Shown here: in pieces, positions 17,930 to 26,660 of the stretch
Numbering within the stretch: position 1 is the first letter of the stretch
Layout: each line of letters begins with the position of its first letter
Assembly (NCBI GenBank): GCA_022360015.1
Contig: JAKSDQ010000214.1
Coordinates: 62,001 to 126,000, forward strand
Origin: Cytophagales bacterium
GTDB taxonomy: Bacteria > Bacteroidota > Bacteroidia > Cytophagales > Cyclobacteriaceae
Reading direction: 5' to 3'
Length of the DNA stretch: 64,000 nt
Position numbers and translations under genes: made by a program
The notes under the pieces: model-generated
What the model saw: only the letters and a program-made list of their open reading frames with translations
What the model was told of the DNA's origin: nothing
The model's database searches: none

Positions 17930-20343
17930 AATTGTATCCGGTACATTACATCAGGAAAAAAGCCTATTTGTTCTACGACATTGATCTCATCGGTCACCTC
18001 ATTATACCGCCTCACAAATTCATTTTGCCTGTTGGTTACATTTTGAAGGTCAATAAAAAACTGATGGGAGATGTTTTTGTTGGCGCTGTTGAGCCTGACA
18101 CCAAATTTTACGTCCCATCGAAAATAGTAGTCGTACCTTTCGCTGAAGGCGATTGCATCCATCCTTACCTCCCTGCCGGCATTCTGCCTGGTGGCTTCTA
18201 AATCCACCGGTGTGAAGGGTGTGCCGCCCGAGGTGGTTACTTTGGTATCGAAAGTCCAGGCATTGCGTTGATCCGGACCAAATTTCCATTCTTTGCCAAA
18301 TAATAAATTGTAAACTATGTTATTATTGAAGGCCGTATTTCTTTCGATACCATCACTGCCTTCGTATCTTGACTCGTACAAGGAGGTTGTCATTAACAGG
18401 TAGTAACCCCTGCTGAAAAACTTCTCCAACGTGAGCTCCAAACCATAGTTGAAGCCTGTGCCTCCATTGACAAGGTTTTGCTTTTCCTCAAAAACAAAGT
18501 CCGACCCTTCGTTCAAAAGTGAGTAGCTTCCGGGCGTCGATTCAACCGGGATATCATAAAGATCCTGATAGTATGCCTCTGCTTTTAATCGCCAGTCCCG
18601 GCCAATATTCCTGTCATACCCCAATATAAAATGGTCGCTTTTCATGAAGCCCAAATTCTCATTGGTACGCTCTGATATCCCGTTTTCGAGGGTTTCTTCA
18701 AAGAAAAATACCGGGGCGGGAATCACCTGTTCATGATGCCCGTAGGCAATGCTCAGCCTTTGGTTTGGCCTGAATTGCCAGCTCATCGCCGCCCTTGGCT
18801 CAAAAGATACGTCTTCGGTCAGGTCGAGGTACTGGCTGTGAATACCGAAAGTGGCACTTAAAACATCACTGAACTTGTATTCGGCCTGGCTGTAAACCTG
18901 GCTTAGCAAAAATTGGTCATCTACATTTCTGGTAGTATTGAAAAAGTCCGGAACGCCATCCCCATCGTTATCAGGAATGTTTGCCCTGTTGTCACGGTCT
19001 CTGGTTTGGAAATCCACATCGTACATCTCCAGCAGCAATCCGCTCCTTAGACTCCAGCGGGCATTGAATTTTTTGTTTAACACAGTGCTTATCGTGTAGC
19101 GGCTTTCCCGGTTATCACCAACCGTCGCCCGGTATTTTCTGATGAATTCGTCATTTTCGTCGGTGATCAAATTATCCTGCTTGAATTGGTTGCGGTTGGT
19201 GGAAAGCCCAATGGCGGATTTTAAAAAGGTGGTTTTGTTTAACCTGATGAGGTGACTCAGGCCAATTAATCCCAACTCATTGTCAACAAAAGCATCTTCG
19301 TTGGGATTAGCGAATAAATCGTCTTCGTCGATATCTTTGCCCAAAAAATCGATACTGCTCAAACCTCCAAGTCCAAATAGCTGGAATCTGCCAAGCTTTC
19401 CTTCACCAAAATTAACTTTGAAAGAGAAGTCCTGGTAAAATGGCGTGGCCGCCGTACCTGTAGCTGCGAGACTGGCTATACCGTAACGGTAGGAAGCCAG
19501 GTAAGAGGCTTCTTTTTTCTTGTTAAGTGGCCCTTCCGCCATGAACTCCAGCCCACTGAATGCGGCCATCTGACCGGTGAATTCATGTTTGTCCGGGTTA
19601 CCATTTCTGAAATTAACATCAAACACGGCGGCATTGGCATTACCATATTCTGCTGGAAAAGCACCGGTAAGAAAGTCGGAAGTTCTCAATAAATTGGTGT
19701 TTAGCGCATTAACAGGCCCCCCTGTAGTACCCAATGTGGCAAAATGATTGGTTGTCGCGATGGGTATCCCTTCAATGCGCCATAGCAACCCGATAGGAGA
19801 GTTGCCGCGAACTACAATATCATTTCTGCTATCATCCGGAGCGCTGACACCGGCAAAAGAGGCAGCCAGCCTTGCTACATCATTCCTCCCCCCTGAAAAC
19901 CGGGTAACCTCTTCCAGGCTGAAAGTCCGGGCACTGACCTTTGCCAGTTCATTGTTCGGAAGATCCTTATCACCCTCGGATGTTATAACAATTTCCTCGA
20001 GTCGCTCAATGGACTCTTCCATTTTGATAAAAAGCACCACCTCCTTTCCGGCAGTAACCAGAACATTTGACATGGTCATTGGTTTATATCCGACATATTG
20101 AACGGCAAAGAACTGCCTGCCCACAGGGACATGCTCAATGCGGAAATTGCCGTTATTATCGGAGATGGCTCCCACAACCGGATCCGAATTCACCAGGGTT
20201 ACCGTTACCCCTATCAGCGGATATTCGGCTTTTGCGTCAATAATTTTTCCTTTAACTACCTGAGTCTGGCTGTAGCCCGTTAAGTAGATCGACATAAATG
20301 CACATAATACCGAGAGCAAGCGTATAAGTTTTAGATTGAGCAT
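17926..20343 (-). CDS. TonB-dependent outer-membrane receptor
   Basis: An 805-residue receptor. Signal peptide (to GYSQ, about residue 25), carboxypeptidase-regulatory-like beta-sandwich (about 28-115), plug domain (about 140-260, with [18 protein letters not shown]) and a 22-strand barrel to a C-terminal aromatic residue (YRIQF). It is shorter than SusC (about 1000) and has no SusD partner beside it, so it is a stand-alone receptor rather than a SusCD pump. An insert with [11 protein letters not shown] resembles a thrombospondin type-3 calcium loop. The substrate is unknown. The convergent araA gene and the divergent LytS/LytTR pair are the only context. A perfect palindrome lies 61-81 nt upstream. 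Confidence 0.92.
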   Translation of the reverse strand: MLNLKLIRLLSVLCAFMSIYLTGYSQTQVVKGKIIDAKAEYPLIGVTVTLVNSDPVVGAISDNNGNFRIEHVPVGRQFFAVQYVGYKPMTMSNVLVTAGKEVVLFIKMEESIERLEEIVITSEGDKDLPNNELAKVSARTFSLEEVTRFSGGRNDVARLAASFAGVSAPDDSRNDIVVRGNSPIGLLWRIEGIPIATTNHFATLGTTGGPVNALNTNLLRTSDFLTGAFPAEYGNANAAVFDVNFRNGNPDKHEFTGQMAAFSGLEFMAEGPLNKKKEASYLASYRYGIASLAATGTAATPFYQDFSFKVNFGEGKLGRFQLFGLGGLSSIDFLGKDIDEDDLFANPNEDAFVDNELGLIGLSHLIRLNKTTFLKSAIGLSTNRNQFKQDNLITDENDEFIRKYRATVGDNRESRYTISTVLNKKFNARWSLRSGLLLEMYDVDFQTRDRDNRANIPDNDGDGVPDFFNTTRNVDDQFLLSQVYSQAEYKFSDVLSATFGIHSQYLDLTEDVSFEPRAAMSWQFRPNQRLSIAYGHHEQVIPAPVFFFEETLENGISERTNENLGFMKSDHFILGYDRNIGRDWRLKAEAYYQDLYDIPVESTPGSYSLLNEGSDFVFEEKQNLVNGGTGFNYGLELTLEKFFSRGYYLLMTTSLYESRYEGSDGIERNTAFNNNIVYNLLFGKEWKFGPDQRNAWTFDTKVTTSGGTPFTPVDLEATRQNAGREVRMDAIAFSERYDYYFRWDVKFGVRLNSANKNISHQFFIDLQNVTNRQNEFVRRYNEVTDEINVVEQIGFFPDVMYRIQF

Positions 20344-20403
20344 CGTTTGTAATAATTTGATTTTTTTACCAAATTATGTCTGATACCTATGCCAATGAAG
20401 CAC

Positions 20404-20424
20404 ATTTCAGGTCAGACCTGAAAT
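20404..20424. promoter_or_regulatory. Perfect 21-bp palindrome, putative operator
   Basis: Arms atttcaggtc (20404-20413) and gacctgaaat (20415-20424) are exact inverted copies around one A. It sits in the 264-nt divergent space between the TonB receptor (starts at 20343, minus) and the LytS-like kinase (starts at 20608, plus), closer to the receptor. Symmetry and place suggest a site for a dimeric regulator controlling the receptor. The regulator is unknown; LytTR proteins usually prefer direct repeats. Confidence 0.55.
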
Positions 20425-20563
20425 TTTGTGGATTAACCGTTAATATGATAGATTGAAAAAACTTCAGAGGTAAAATCGATGATTGACAGATGCTTGTTCA
20501 TTTCAAGACAAGAATTGCAGGTTTTAAACGTGTAATTCCCGGTTTCATGGTATATGCAGAGGA

Positions 20564-20590
20564 TTTGGGGCGTAGAAATGGCTATTTTTG
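20564..20590 (+). promoter_or_regulatory. Weak promoter candidate for the LytS-like kinase
   Basis: TTTG at 20564-20567 and TATTTTTG at 20583-20590 match the -33 and -7 boxes, but the 15-nt spacer is short and the leader would be only about 12 nt. A purine-rich gagagg agc lies just before the ATG at 20608 and could be a ribosome binding site, unusual in this window. Confidence 0.25.
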
Positions 20591-20607
20591 TATGAGAGGA
20601 GCTTATT

Positions 20608-21672
20608 ATGTTTAAAATCAAAGAAGTATATGCAAGATGGATAGGAATTCCGGTAGTGGCCGTTTTTATTACACTTTTTGCAAAACATGGACATGGGCAT
20701 GACTTAACTTTTATGCACAAGTTGTGGATTTCTTTGGTATTCACTGCCTATTACTGGAATGTTGCTTTCTTTATGTTTATTTACTTTCGAAAGAGATTTC
20801 CGGAGATCAGGCAGACGCCGAAGAGATTGCTGATAACGGTTTTAACCCTTTCGGTTTTTCTGGTTTTCGGTGGCGTACCTATTAGGTTATTATTGGGGCT
20901 GGCCTCCTTCGAGGACTTGACCGGTATCGATGTTTACTTCAATTTTTTAAAAGTGAGCTTCACCGCAGCATTTTGGGTAGGTGCTGTTTACGAGGCGGTT
21001 TATTTTTTTGAGAACTGGAAAAATACCATTCAGATCAATGAGGCCTTGAAAATACAACAGATAAGAACTCAGTTCGAAGTACTGCAAAACCAAATGAGTC
21101 CCCATTTTTTGTTTAACAGTCTGAATACCCTGACAGCTTTGATTGCGGAGAATCATGATATCGCCATAGAATTCACCCAAAAGTTATCTGATGTGTACCG
21201 CTATATTTTACAGCATAAAGACAAGGAATTGGTGCCTTTGGGCGAGGAACTGGAGTTTGTCAGGGATTACATGTTCTTGTTGCAAATGCGATATCCCGAT
21301 AACCTGCATGCCCATATTGCTGTAGCTGATGCATATCAACAGCTTTATATTGCCCCGTTAACTATTCAAATGCTGGTTGAGAATGCCATTAAGCATAACG
21401 TCATTTCCCGTACTCATCCGCTGAATATTGATATTTATGTAGAAAACGGCCGTTCCGTAGTGGTTAAAAACAACCTGATGTTAAAAAACTCTATTCAAAA
21501 ATCCACTAAAACCGGCCTGGAGAATATCCGTAAACGTTATGAGTATCTTGGACAAAGAAAAATAGATGTGATCACTACTGCCAGGAATTTCATGGTAGCC
21601 ATTCCGCTGATCAGGTTGGTGAAGGAAAAGGACTTCTCCCATACAAAGGCCTATGAAAGTATTAATCATTGA
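20608..21672 (+). CDS. LytS/YehU-family sensor histidine kinase
   Basis: A 354-residue membrane kinase. Four membrane segments occupy about residues 12-145, after which the His_kinase domain has QMSPHFLFNSLNTL with phospho-acceptor His166. A HATPase N-box follows (LTIQMLVENAIKHN), then TGLENIRKRY. In this family the sensor is the membrane domain and the partner is a LytTR regulator. The partner gene begins 20 nt before this gene ends, so they are co-expressed. It is divergent from the TonB receptor, and control of that receptor is a reasonable guess. The signal is unknown. A purine-rich ribosome binding site precedes the ATG. Confidence 0.95.
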   Translation: MFKIKEVYARWIGIPVVAVFITLFAKHGHGHDLTFMHKLWISLVFTAYYWNVAFFMFIYFRKRFPEIRQTPKRLLITVLTLSVFLVFGGVPIRLLLGLASFEDLTGIDVYFNFLKVSFTAAFWVGAVYEAVYFFENWKNTIQINEALKIQQIRTQFEVLQNQMSPHFLFNSLNTLTALIAENHDIAIEFTQKLSDVYRYILQHKDKELVPLGEELEFVRDYMFLLQMRYPDNLHAHIAVADAYQQLYIAPLTIQMLVENAIKHNVISRTHPLNIDIYVENGRSVVVKNNLMLKNSIQKSTKTGLENIRKRYEYLGQRKIDVITTARNFMVAIPLIRLVKEKDFSHTKAYESINH

Positions 21673-22420
21673 AGACGAGGCCCCGGCCTTCAGGCGTTTG
21701 CAAACCGTCTTGGAGGAAGTCAGGCCCGATGCAAACATTATCGATGTCATCGATACCGTGGCTGAGAGTGCCAAATGGTTTAAAAACCACCAGGCCCCGG
21801 ATATTGTTTTTATGGATATTCAGCTCAGCGACGGTATAAGCTTTGAAATCTTTGACAGGGTCAAAATTGAATGCCCTGTCATTTTCACTACTGCGTTTGA
21901 CGAATATATGCTGCGGGCTTTTAAGGTAAACAGCATAGATTACCTTTTAAAGCCGATCAAAAAAGAAGCGCTGATGTTAAGCCTGCAAAAATACAATTCC
22001 ATGAAAAACATTTTCAGCAGCTCTTTGAACACCAATCTCAGTGAGCTTGTTAAGCAAATCAGGCTTGATGACAGGCAGTTCAAAACCAGGTTTTTGGTTA
22101 AGATGGCCGATGCGATGATTTCGATTGAAACCAATGATATTGCTTATTTCCAAACCAGACATGGGGTAGTGCACCTGGTAAACCGGGAAGGACGGAAGTA
22201 TTTGATGGATGTGACCCTGGATGAACTGGTTCAGCAACTGGATCCCCGGACCTTTTACCGGGCCAACAGGCAATTCATTGTACATTTCGGTGCGATAAAA
22301 AAAACACACCGTTATCATAAGGGGAAATTATTGCTTGAAGTGATTCCTTCAGCAGAAGCGCAAATCATAGTGAGCAGTGAGAAATCGACAGCGTTTAAAC
22401 AGTGGTTAGGAGGGGGGTAG
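21653..22420 (+). CDS. LytTR-family response regulator
   Basis: A 255-residue partner of the preceding kinase, overlapping it by 20 nt. Receiver domain with IIEDEAP, acceptor Asp55 in VFMDIQLSDG and Lys in LLKPI. A linker of about 25 residues leads to the LytTR DNA-binding domain (about 150-250, with FYRANRQFIVHFGAIKK). It is predicted to activate or repress genes close by. It ends convergent to the LysR regulator with 138 nt between them, which hold several short inverted repeats. Confidence 0.95.
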   Translation: MKVLIIEDEAPAFRRLQTVLEEVRPDANIIDVIDTVAESAKWFKNHQAPDIVFMDIQLSDGISFEIFDRVKIECPVIFTTAFDEYMLRAFKVNSIDYLLKPIKKEALMLSLQKYNSMKNIFSSSLNTNLSELVKQIRLDDRQFKTRFLVKMADAMISIETNDIAYFQTRHGVVHLVNREGRKYLMDVTLDELVQQLDPRTFYRANRQFIVHFGAIKKTHRYHKGKLLLEVIPSAEAQIIVSSEKSTAFKQWLGGG

Positions 22421-22558
22421 AAAGGCCACAATGAATAACCTCATTTGGTGGTGAAGGGTTGACTGTAGACAACCAACTTGTCGAGCAGGTTTCATCGGGA
22501 GGCATTTCCCAAAAGAACGGAACCTGCCGTGTAGCCCCCGGATAAGGGGTGTGGCATT
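22421..22558. other. Structured spacer between convergent genes
   Basis: The spacer contains nested short stems: ggttg/caacc at 22457-22474, a 7-bp outer arm gcaggtt/aacctgc around an inner ggga/tccc (about 22485-22527), and cccc/gggg near 22535-22549. It could be a bidirectional terminator region or a small RNA. No known riboswitch consensus was matched. Confidence 0.35.
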
Positions 22559-23467
22559 TTATTGCGGTCGGGTAGGGCAGACACAATCCACATTGCACTT
22601 CAAATGCCGGATGAAGTTATTCAGATATTGAGGGGCATCGGGTTTGTTGAGTGTGATGACGTACCAGGTACAATGCAGGCCTTTGCCGGTGACCTGAACA
22701 AGGGCAAGGCGCCGGTCCAGCAGGTATGGTTCCACAATCCACCTGGCAATAACTTTGATACCCATACCTGCCTTGACCATTTCTACAATCGCATCTGTGA
22801 TCTGTATAGGAATGACTTTTTTGGGCTGAACACCCGCCGGGATTAATACCTCGGTGAATAATGTTACCGACTCGAGAGGATAGGAATGAATAATCACAGT
22901 TTTGTCTTCAAAATCCTTTGCTGTGACGTATTTCTTATGGGTCCATGGATGATTGCTCGGCACCAGGGCCATTAATTCACTAGTGAAAAGTGGTGTGCAT
23001 GTGATATTCGGATTAACCACTTTGTCACTGACAATGGCCACATCCAGTTTACCATCGAGTATATACTGTACCGGATTTGAATTTAACTGGGGAAAAATTT
23101 CGATTTCAACCTTTGGAAACTCCTTGTTAAAATTATTCATCAGTGAAGGCAGCCAGTGATAACAGGTGTAACACTCCGTAGCCACTCGGATGGTTCCAAC
23201 ATCCCCACTGATATATCTTTTTACCGATATTTCGGCCTGCTCCAGTTCTTCTAGAATTTTTTCAGCCGATTCCAGGATAATCTTTCCTGCTCCCGTCAAT
23301 ACCAGTTTTTTGTTGATCCGGTGAAACAGCGGTGCCCCGAGCTGACTTTCAATCTCTTTAAGCTGATGACTCAGTGCAGATTGTGACAGGAATAGTTTGT
23401 CCATCGCCTTGGTCAAACTTCCCTTTTCAGCGACTTCCTTAACTAATCGTAAGTGACGTATTTCCAT
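22559..23467 (-). CDS. LysR-family transcriptional regulator, MetR-like
   Basis: A 302-residue LysR-type regulator. The winged helix-turn-helix covers residues 1-60 (GSLTKAMDKLFLSQSALSHQ), followed by a linker helix and a periplasmic-binding-like effector domain. Among LysR proteins it resembles E. coli MetR: ATECYTCYHWLPSLMNNF matches the MetR effector-domain start (IECHSC-x-WLTPALENF), and further matches are DVAIVSD, LMALVPSNHPW and IIHSYP. MetR controls methionine synthesis with homocysteine as co-effector. No met gene is adjacent, so its targets are unknown. It is divergent from the retropepsin-like gene, 245 nt away, with an inverted-repeat element between them. Confidence 0.92.
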   Translation of the reverse strand: MEIRHLRLVKEVAEKGSLTKAMDKLFLSQSALSHQLKEIESQLGAPLFHRINKKLVLTGAGKIILESAEKILEELEQAEISVKRYISGDVGTIRVATECYTCYHWLPSLMNNFNKEFPKVEIEIFPQLNSNPVQYILDGKLDVAIVSDKVVNPNITCTPLFTSELMALVPSNHPWTHKKYVTAKDFEDKTVIIHSYPLESVTLFTEVLIPAGVQPKKVIPIQITDAIVEMVKAGMGIKVIARWIVEPYLLDRRLALVQVTGKGLHCTWYVITLNKPDAPQYLNNFIRHLKCNVDCVCPTRPQ

Positions 23468-23553
23468 CTAACTATTAAAATTATTCATGAATATAAGAAA
23501 ATAAATTCATCCAATTAATAGAACGCGTTAAAAATTTTGTCGTTACATTTAGT

Positions 23554-23662
23554 AATTAACAATTGACAGTGGGCAATTGACAATTAAATGATTACGAATA
23601 ATATTAATTTATATGTTTTAGACAACAAATAATTGTCAATTATCAATTAGCCATTGTCAATT
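23554..23662. repeat. Inverted-repeat element, AATTGTCAATT family
   Basis: Left arm 23554-23585 and right arm 23631-23662 are 32-nt imperfect inverted copies (24 of 32 positions agree), built from aattgacaatt units around a 45-nt AT-rich centre. The 109-bp unit resembles a miniature element or a long hairpin. Related sequences lie at 24215-24247, 26521-26562, 39818-39918 and 47541-47572. Confidence 0.6.
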
Positions 23663-23712
23663 CAAAACCCGAGTCGAGCATCTAATCTTCATAAAATCTT
23701 GACAAAAAGGTC

Positions 23713-24192
23713 ATGGTAAAAAAGTTATCTTTTGCAACATTGGTAAGTTTGGTATGGTCAGTTAATCCGGTCTTCGGTCAAATGGATGAATATCATCAAA
23801 TTCCTTTAACCATTCGTGCCAATATTATTTTTGTAAAGCTGCTGGTCAATAACCGGCCAGCGAACTTTATTGTAGATACCGGGGCAAGTGTATCATTACT
23901 TGACAGGAAACAGGCTGAGAAGTATAACTTCATCTGCTTTGATGAATATGGTGCCGGTGAAATAAACAGTTTGGCAGGAATAAATTCAATGCTGCCTACC
24001 GGAGGTATACGGCTGGGCTATGATTTTTTCACTTTCAGAAAGTTTAGGTTCTACGGCAGTAATTTTGATCCTCTGCATAATTATCTGGCAAAAAGGAATA
24101 TTCATGTCCTGGGAATTGTCGGGGCAGATTTTCTGATTAAAAACAAGGCAGTCATTGATTATAATAACAAAATACTTACTATAAAAAAATGA
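23713..24192 (+). CDS. Secreted retropepsin-like aspartyl protease family protein
   Basis: A 159-residue protein with a signal peptide (cleaved near VFGQ, about residue 23) and one retroviral-type aspartyl protease domain. The catalytic motif is FIVDTGASVSLL; the late flap/second-strand motif is VLGIVGADFLIKNKAVIDYNN. Like retropepsins it has a single Asp motif and would work as a dimer. Related bacterial periplasmic proteins are common in Bacteroidota, with largely unknown substrates. It stands alone between repeat elements. The start ATG 23713 fits the signal peptide. Confidence 0.88.
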   Translation: MVKKLSFATLVSLVWSVNPVFGQMDEYHQIPLTIRANIIFVKLLVNNRPANFIVDTGASVSLLDRKQAEKYNFICFDEYGAGEINSLAGINSMLPTGGIRLGYDFFTFRKFRFYGSNFDPLHNYLAKRNIHVLGIVGADFLIKNKAVIDYNNKILTIKK

Positions 24193-24214
24193 TCTTCGTA
24201 CTTCGTTGAGCAGA

Positions 24215-24247
24215 TTGTAATTGACAGTTGACAATTGATAATTATTG
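24215..24247. repeat. AATTGTCAATT-family repeat, single arm
   Basis: A ttgtaattgacagttgacaa-type stretch ending in gataattattg. It lies just after the retropepsin gene and reads as the reverse complement of the copy at 26521-26562, so the two flank the gamma-glutamyltransferase gene in opposite orientation. Confidence 0.5.
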
Positions 24248-24328
24248 TAGCGTATACCACCAAACGCTGCACCTCCCCAACACCCCATCCCATAACCACT
24301 CACCCGCCCCCTGTCTCCTGACTCCTAA

Positions 24329-26032
24329 CTAGTATCCCGCTGCCGTATCGTCTCCCCTCCGGTCAGCCCCCCCTTCAAGTTTCCCATCCTTTCTAATCAG
24401 AATGGCATCTACGAGACCGATACTGCCACGGTCGACCACGTGATGTCCCATAGATTGCAGCAGGAGTATAGACGAGCTGTCAAGCGCTTCAGTTTCTGTG
24501 AAGATGGTATCCGGTTTCCATTGATGATGTACACGTCCGGCGTCGACGGCTTGCTGCATGTTCATTCCGTGATCCAGGACATTTAGAATTGTTTGAAAGA
24601 CGGAGGTAATGATTGTGGATCCACCGGGAGTGCCAACCACCATGAACAACTCCCCATGCTTTTCCACAATTGTAGGTGTCATCGAGCTTAACATTCTTTT
24701 ACCGGGTTCAATGGCATTGGCCTCCCCTCCGATAAGTCCGTAGTAATTGGGAAAACCAGGTTTAATGCTAAAATCATCCATCTCATTATTGAGCAGAAAG
24801 CCGGAACCGGCGACAAACACTTTACTTCCGAACCCACCGTTGAGCGTGGTGGTGACAGATACTGCATTGCCATATTTATCTACCACTGAAAAATGTGTGG
24901 TCTCCAGGCGCTCTGCCAATAGCGGCTGGCCTGCGGTTATTTCCTGGCTTCGGGTGGCGCTATCCGGGTTGTAACTGAGCATACGGCGGGCATTGTAGGC
25001 GGAGTCTACCAGTTGGGCCACCGGTACATTCCAGTAATCGGGGTCGCCTAAATGAGTCGCCCGGTCGGCATATACCCTTCTTTCTGCTTCGGTCATGAGG
25101 TGTACGGCAGCGGCTGTGTTATGTCCCAATTCGCCAATAGCATGCGGTTCGACACTTTTCAATAGTTGCAACAACGCCACCCCTCCACTGGATGGTGGGG
25201 GCATGGAAATTATTTTGTAACCTTTGTAAATGCCGGTTAACGCCGGCCGCCATTTTGCCTGGTAGTTTTCAAGGTCTTCCAGGCTAATGATGCCACCACC
25301 CCGTGCCATTTCTTCCACAATATTTTTGGCGGTTCTTCCCTTATAAAATCCGTCTCTGCCATGTTCGCTGATTAAAGTCAGCGTTTTGGCCAAGTCCTTG
25401 TACTTGATAGTTTGTCCTTCTTCCCACCCTTTTGTATTGATAACATTTTCAGGTGTAACGGTATTATATTGCATGAATGCTTCCTGATTGCGATTGAGTG
25501 CCCGTGCCTCCCTTGCCGTTAACTTAAAGCCCTTGGCGGCAAGATCTATGGCCGGCTGAATCAGGGCTTTCCATGACATTGAACCATATTTTTCGTAGGC
25601 CTCCGCCATACCTGCAACGGAACCCGGAACACCAGCGGCCAGGTGTCCCCGTAAGCTAAGGTTTTCGACCACTTCACCGTTTTCATCCAGGTACATATCC
25701 CTTCCGGCCCCCGCAGGAGCCTTTTCCCGGAAATCCAGTGTGGCTGTTTGACTATTTTTTTCCCTGATCACCATAAAACCCCCCCCACCGATGTTTCCGG
25801 CTACCGGATAAACCACTGCCAGGGCAAATTGTACTGCTATGGCAGCGTCCACGGCATTACCACCTTGCTTTAAAATTTTGGCACCTGCTTCTGAAGCCAG
25901 TGGATGCGCAGATACAACCATAGCACTGTCAACCACTAATCCCGACTTTTGGATTTTTATGTCCAGGGCCGTTTTTTTGCATGCAACAAATGCTATTGCA
26001 ACGGCTATGAAGGAAAGAAATGTCTTTGTCAT
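24329..26032 (-). CDS. ggt: Gamma-glutamyltransferase lipoprotein
   Basis: A 567-residue Ntn-hydrolase that cleaves or transfers the gamma-glutamyl group of glutathione and related peptides. The lipobox (IAFVACKK) predicts a lipid-anchored proenzyme. It self-cleaves before the conserved Thr378 (TTHFSVVDKYG), which becomes the nucleophile of the small subunit. Other family marks are GGNAVDAAIAVQFAL, NIGGGGFMVI, PPPSSGGVALLQLL, LLNNEMDDFS and MLSSMTPTIV. Length is as in E. coli. In this setting it likely recovers amino acids from glutathione in the periplasm. The sequence past its stop is G-rich and C-poor in the sense direction. Confidence 0.96.
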   Translation of the reverse strand: MTKTFLSFIAVAIAFVACKKTALDIKIQKSGLVVDSAMVVSAHPLASEAGAKILKQGGNAVDAAIAVQFALAVVYPVAGNIGGGGFMVIREKNSQTATLDFREKAPAGAGRDMYLDENGEVVENLSLRGHLAAGVPGSVAGMAEAYEKYGSMSWKALIQPAIDLAAKGFKLTAREARALNRNQEAFMQYNTVTPENVINTKGWEEGQTIKYKDLAKTLTLISEHGRDGFYKGRTAKNIVEEMARGGGIISLEDLENYQAKWRPALTGIYKGYKIISMPPPSSGGVALLQLLKSVEPHAIGELGHNTAAAVHLMTEAERRVYADRATHLGDPDYWNVPVAQLVDSAYNARRMLSYNPDSATRSQEITAGQPLLAERLETTHFSVVDKYGNAVSVTTTLNGGFGSKVFVAGSGFLLNNEMDDFSIKPGFPNYYGLIGGEANAIEPGKRMLSSMTPTIVEKHGELFMVVGTPGGSTIITSVFQTILNVLDHGMNMQQAVDAGRVHHQWKPDTIFTETEALDSSSILLLQSMGHHVVDRGSIGLVDAILIRKDGKLEGGADRRGDDTAAGY

Positions 26033-26217
26033 TTTTTAAAGAGAAAGCCTACGATAGTTATACATGGCAGTAATATACCTGATAGATTTCACATAACAAA
26101 TTCCCTTGCCATCATTCGTCTTAATATTCTACCCTTCCAATAACTTACCGTATGCGAGTTTCGGATTGCGGGTGCTGTTGTCGCTCTAGGCTATTACTAT
26201 CGCACAAGCCTCCCGTG

Positions 26218-26310
26218 ACTGTTGCACAACATTTTCGACAAAATTCTTTGTGTCTTGGTGCCTTTGTGGTTCACCATTTTTCACCACGGAGGCACCAAGA
26301 CACAAAGAGA
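26218..26310 (+). repeat. REP-like hairpin element, copy 1
   Basis: Starts with actgttgcacaac, then cattttcgacaaaatt, then a stem: left arm 26246-26269 and right arm 26284-26307, 22 of 24 positions Watson-Crick plus two G-T pairs, with a 14-nt loop. Three more copies lie at 35128, 45693 (inverted) and 47401. All are intergenic. No transposase gene is nearby. Confidence 0.8.
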
Positions 26311-26520
26311 CAGAGCCGTTTTCGCCTATAAAATAAAAATACAGGCACATTCTTATGCTATGCAACAGCCACGCCCCCCTTGTGCTATTTCATTGTCAAC
26401 AACCTGCCCCCTCTCCCCTGATTGAACTGAAAGGCACAAGACACTTACCCTATCCGATAGCCTTAATAATAAGAGGAGGCAATGATTTCATAATCGCCGC
26501 CCCCAAGGTGTAGCCCCTAC

Positions 26521-26562
26521 AATAATTGTCAATTATCAATGGTCAACTGTCCATTACCAATT
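26521..26562. repeat. AATTGTCAATT-family repeat, single arm
   Basis: A run of aataattgtcaattatcaat-type units followed by ggtcaactgtccattaccaa. It is related in reverse orientation to 24215-24247 on the other side of ggt. Confidence 0.5.
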
Positions 26563-26660
26563 GCGCCTGGTTGTCAAAAAAAACTGTGCTTATTTGTTCG
26601 CATTCGTCTTAGAATACAAGTCCCGTGTTTGGTACAAACCTACAAACCCGCAACCCGCAT

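Larger units (their letters stand above)
26033..26660. other. 628-nt gene-free region with repeats
   Basis: Lies between the starts/ends of two minus-strand genes (ggt and the S9 peptidase). It holds a REP-like hairpin (26218-26310), an AATTGTCAATT-family copy (26521-26562) and C-rich patches near 26371 and 26407. Short open frames here overlap the repeats and show no protein family character. No RNA gene was recognised. Confidence 0.6.

Noticed and set aside
22421..22558. Cobalamin or SAM riboswitch
   Set aside because: Some letters resemble a B12 leader on the minus strand, but the conserved core blocks are missing and no gene lies downstream in that direction.
23554..23662. CRISPR array
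   Set aside because: The repeats are inverted rather than direct, low in complexity, and unequally spaced; no cas genes are present.
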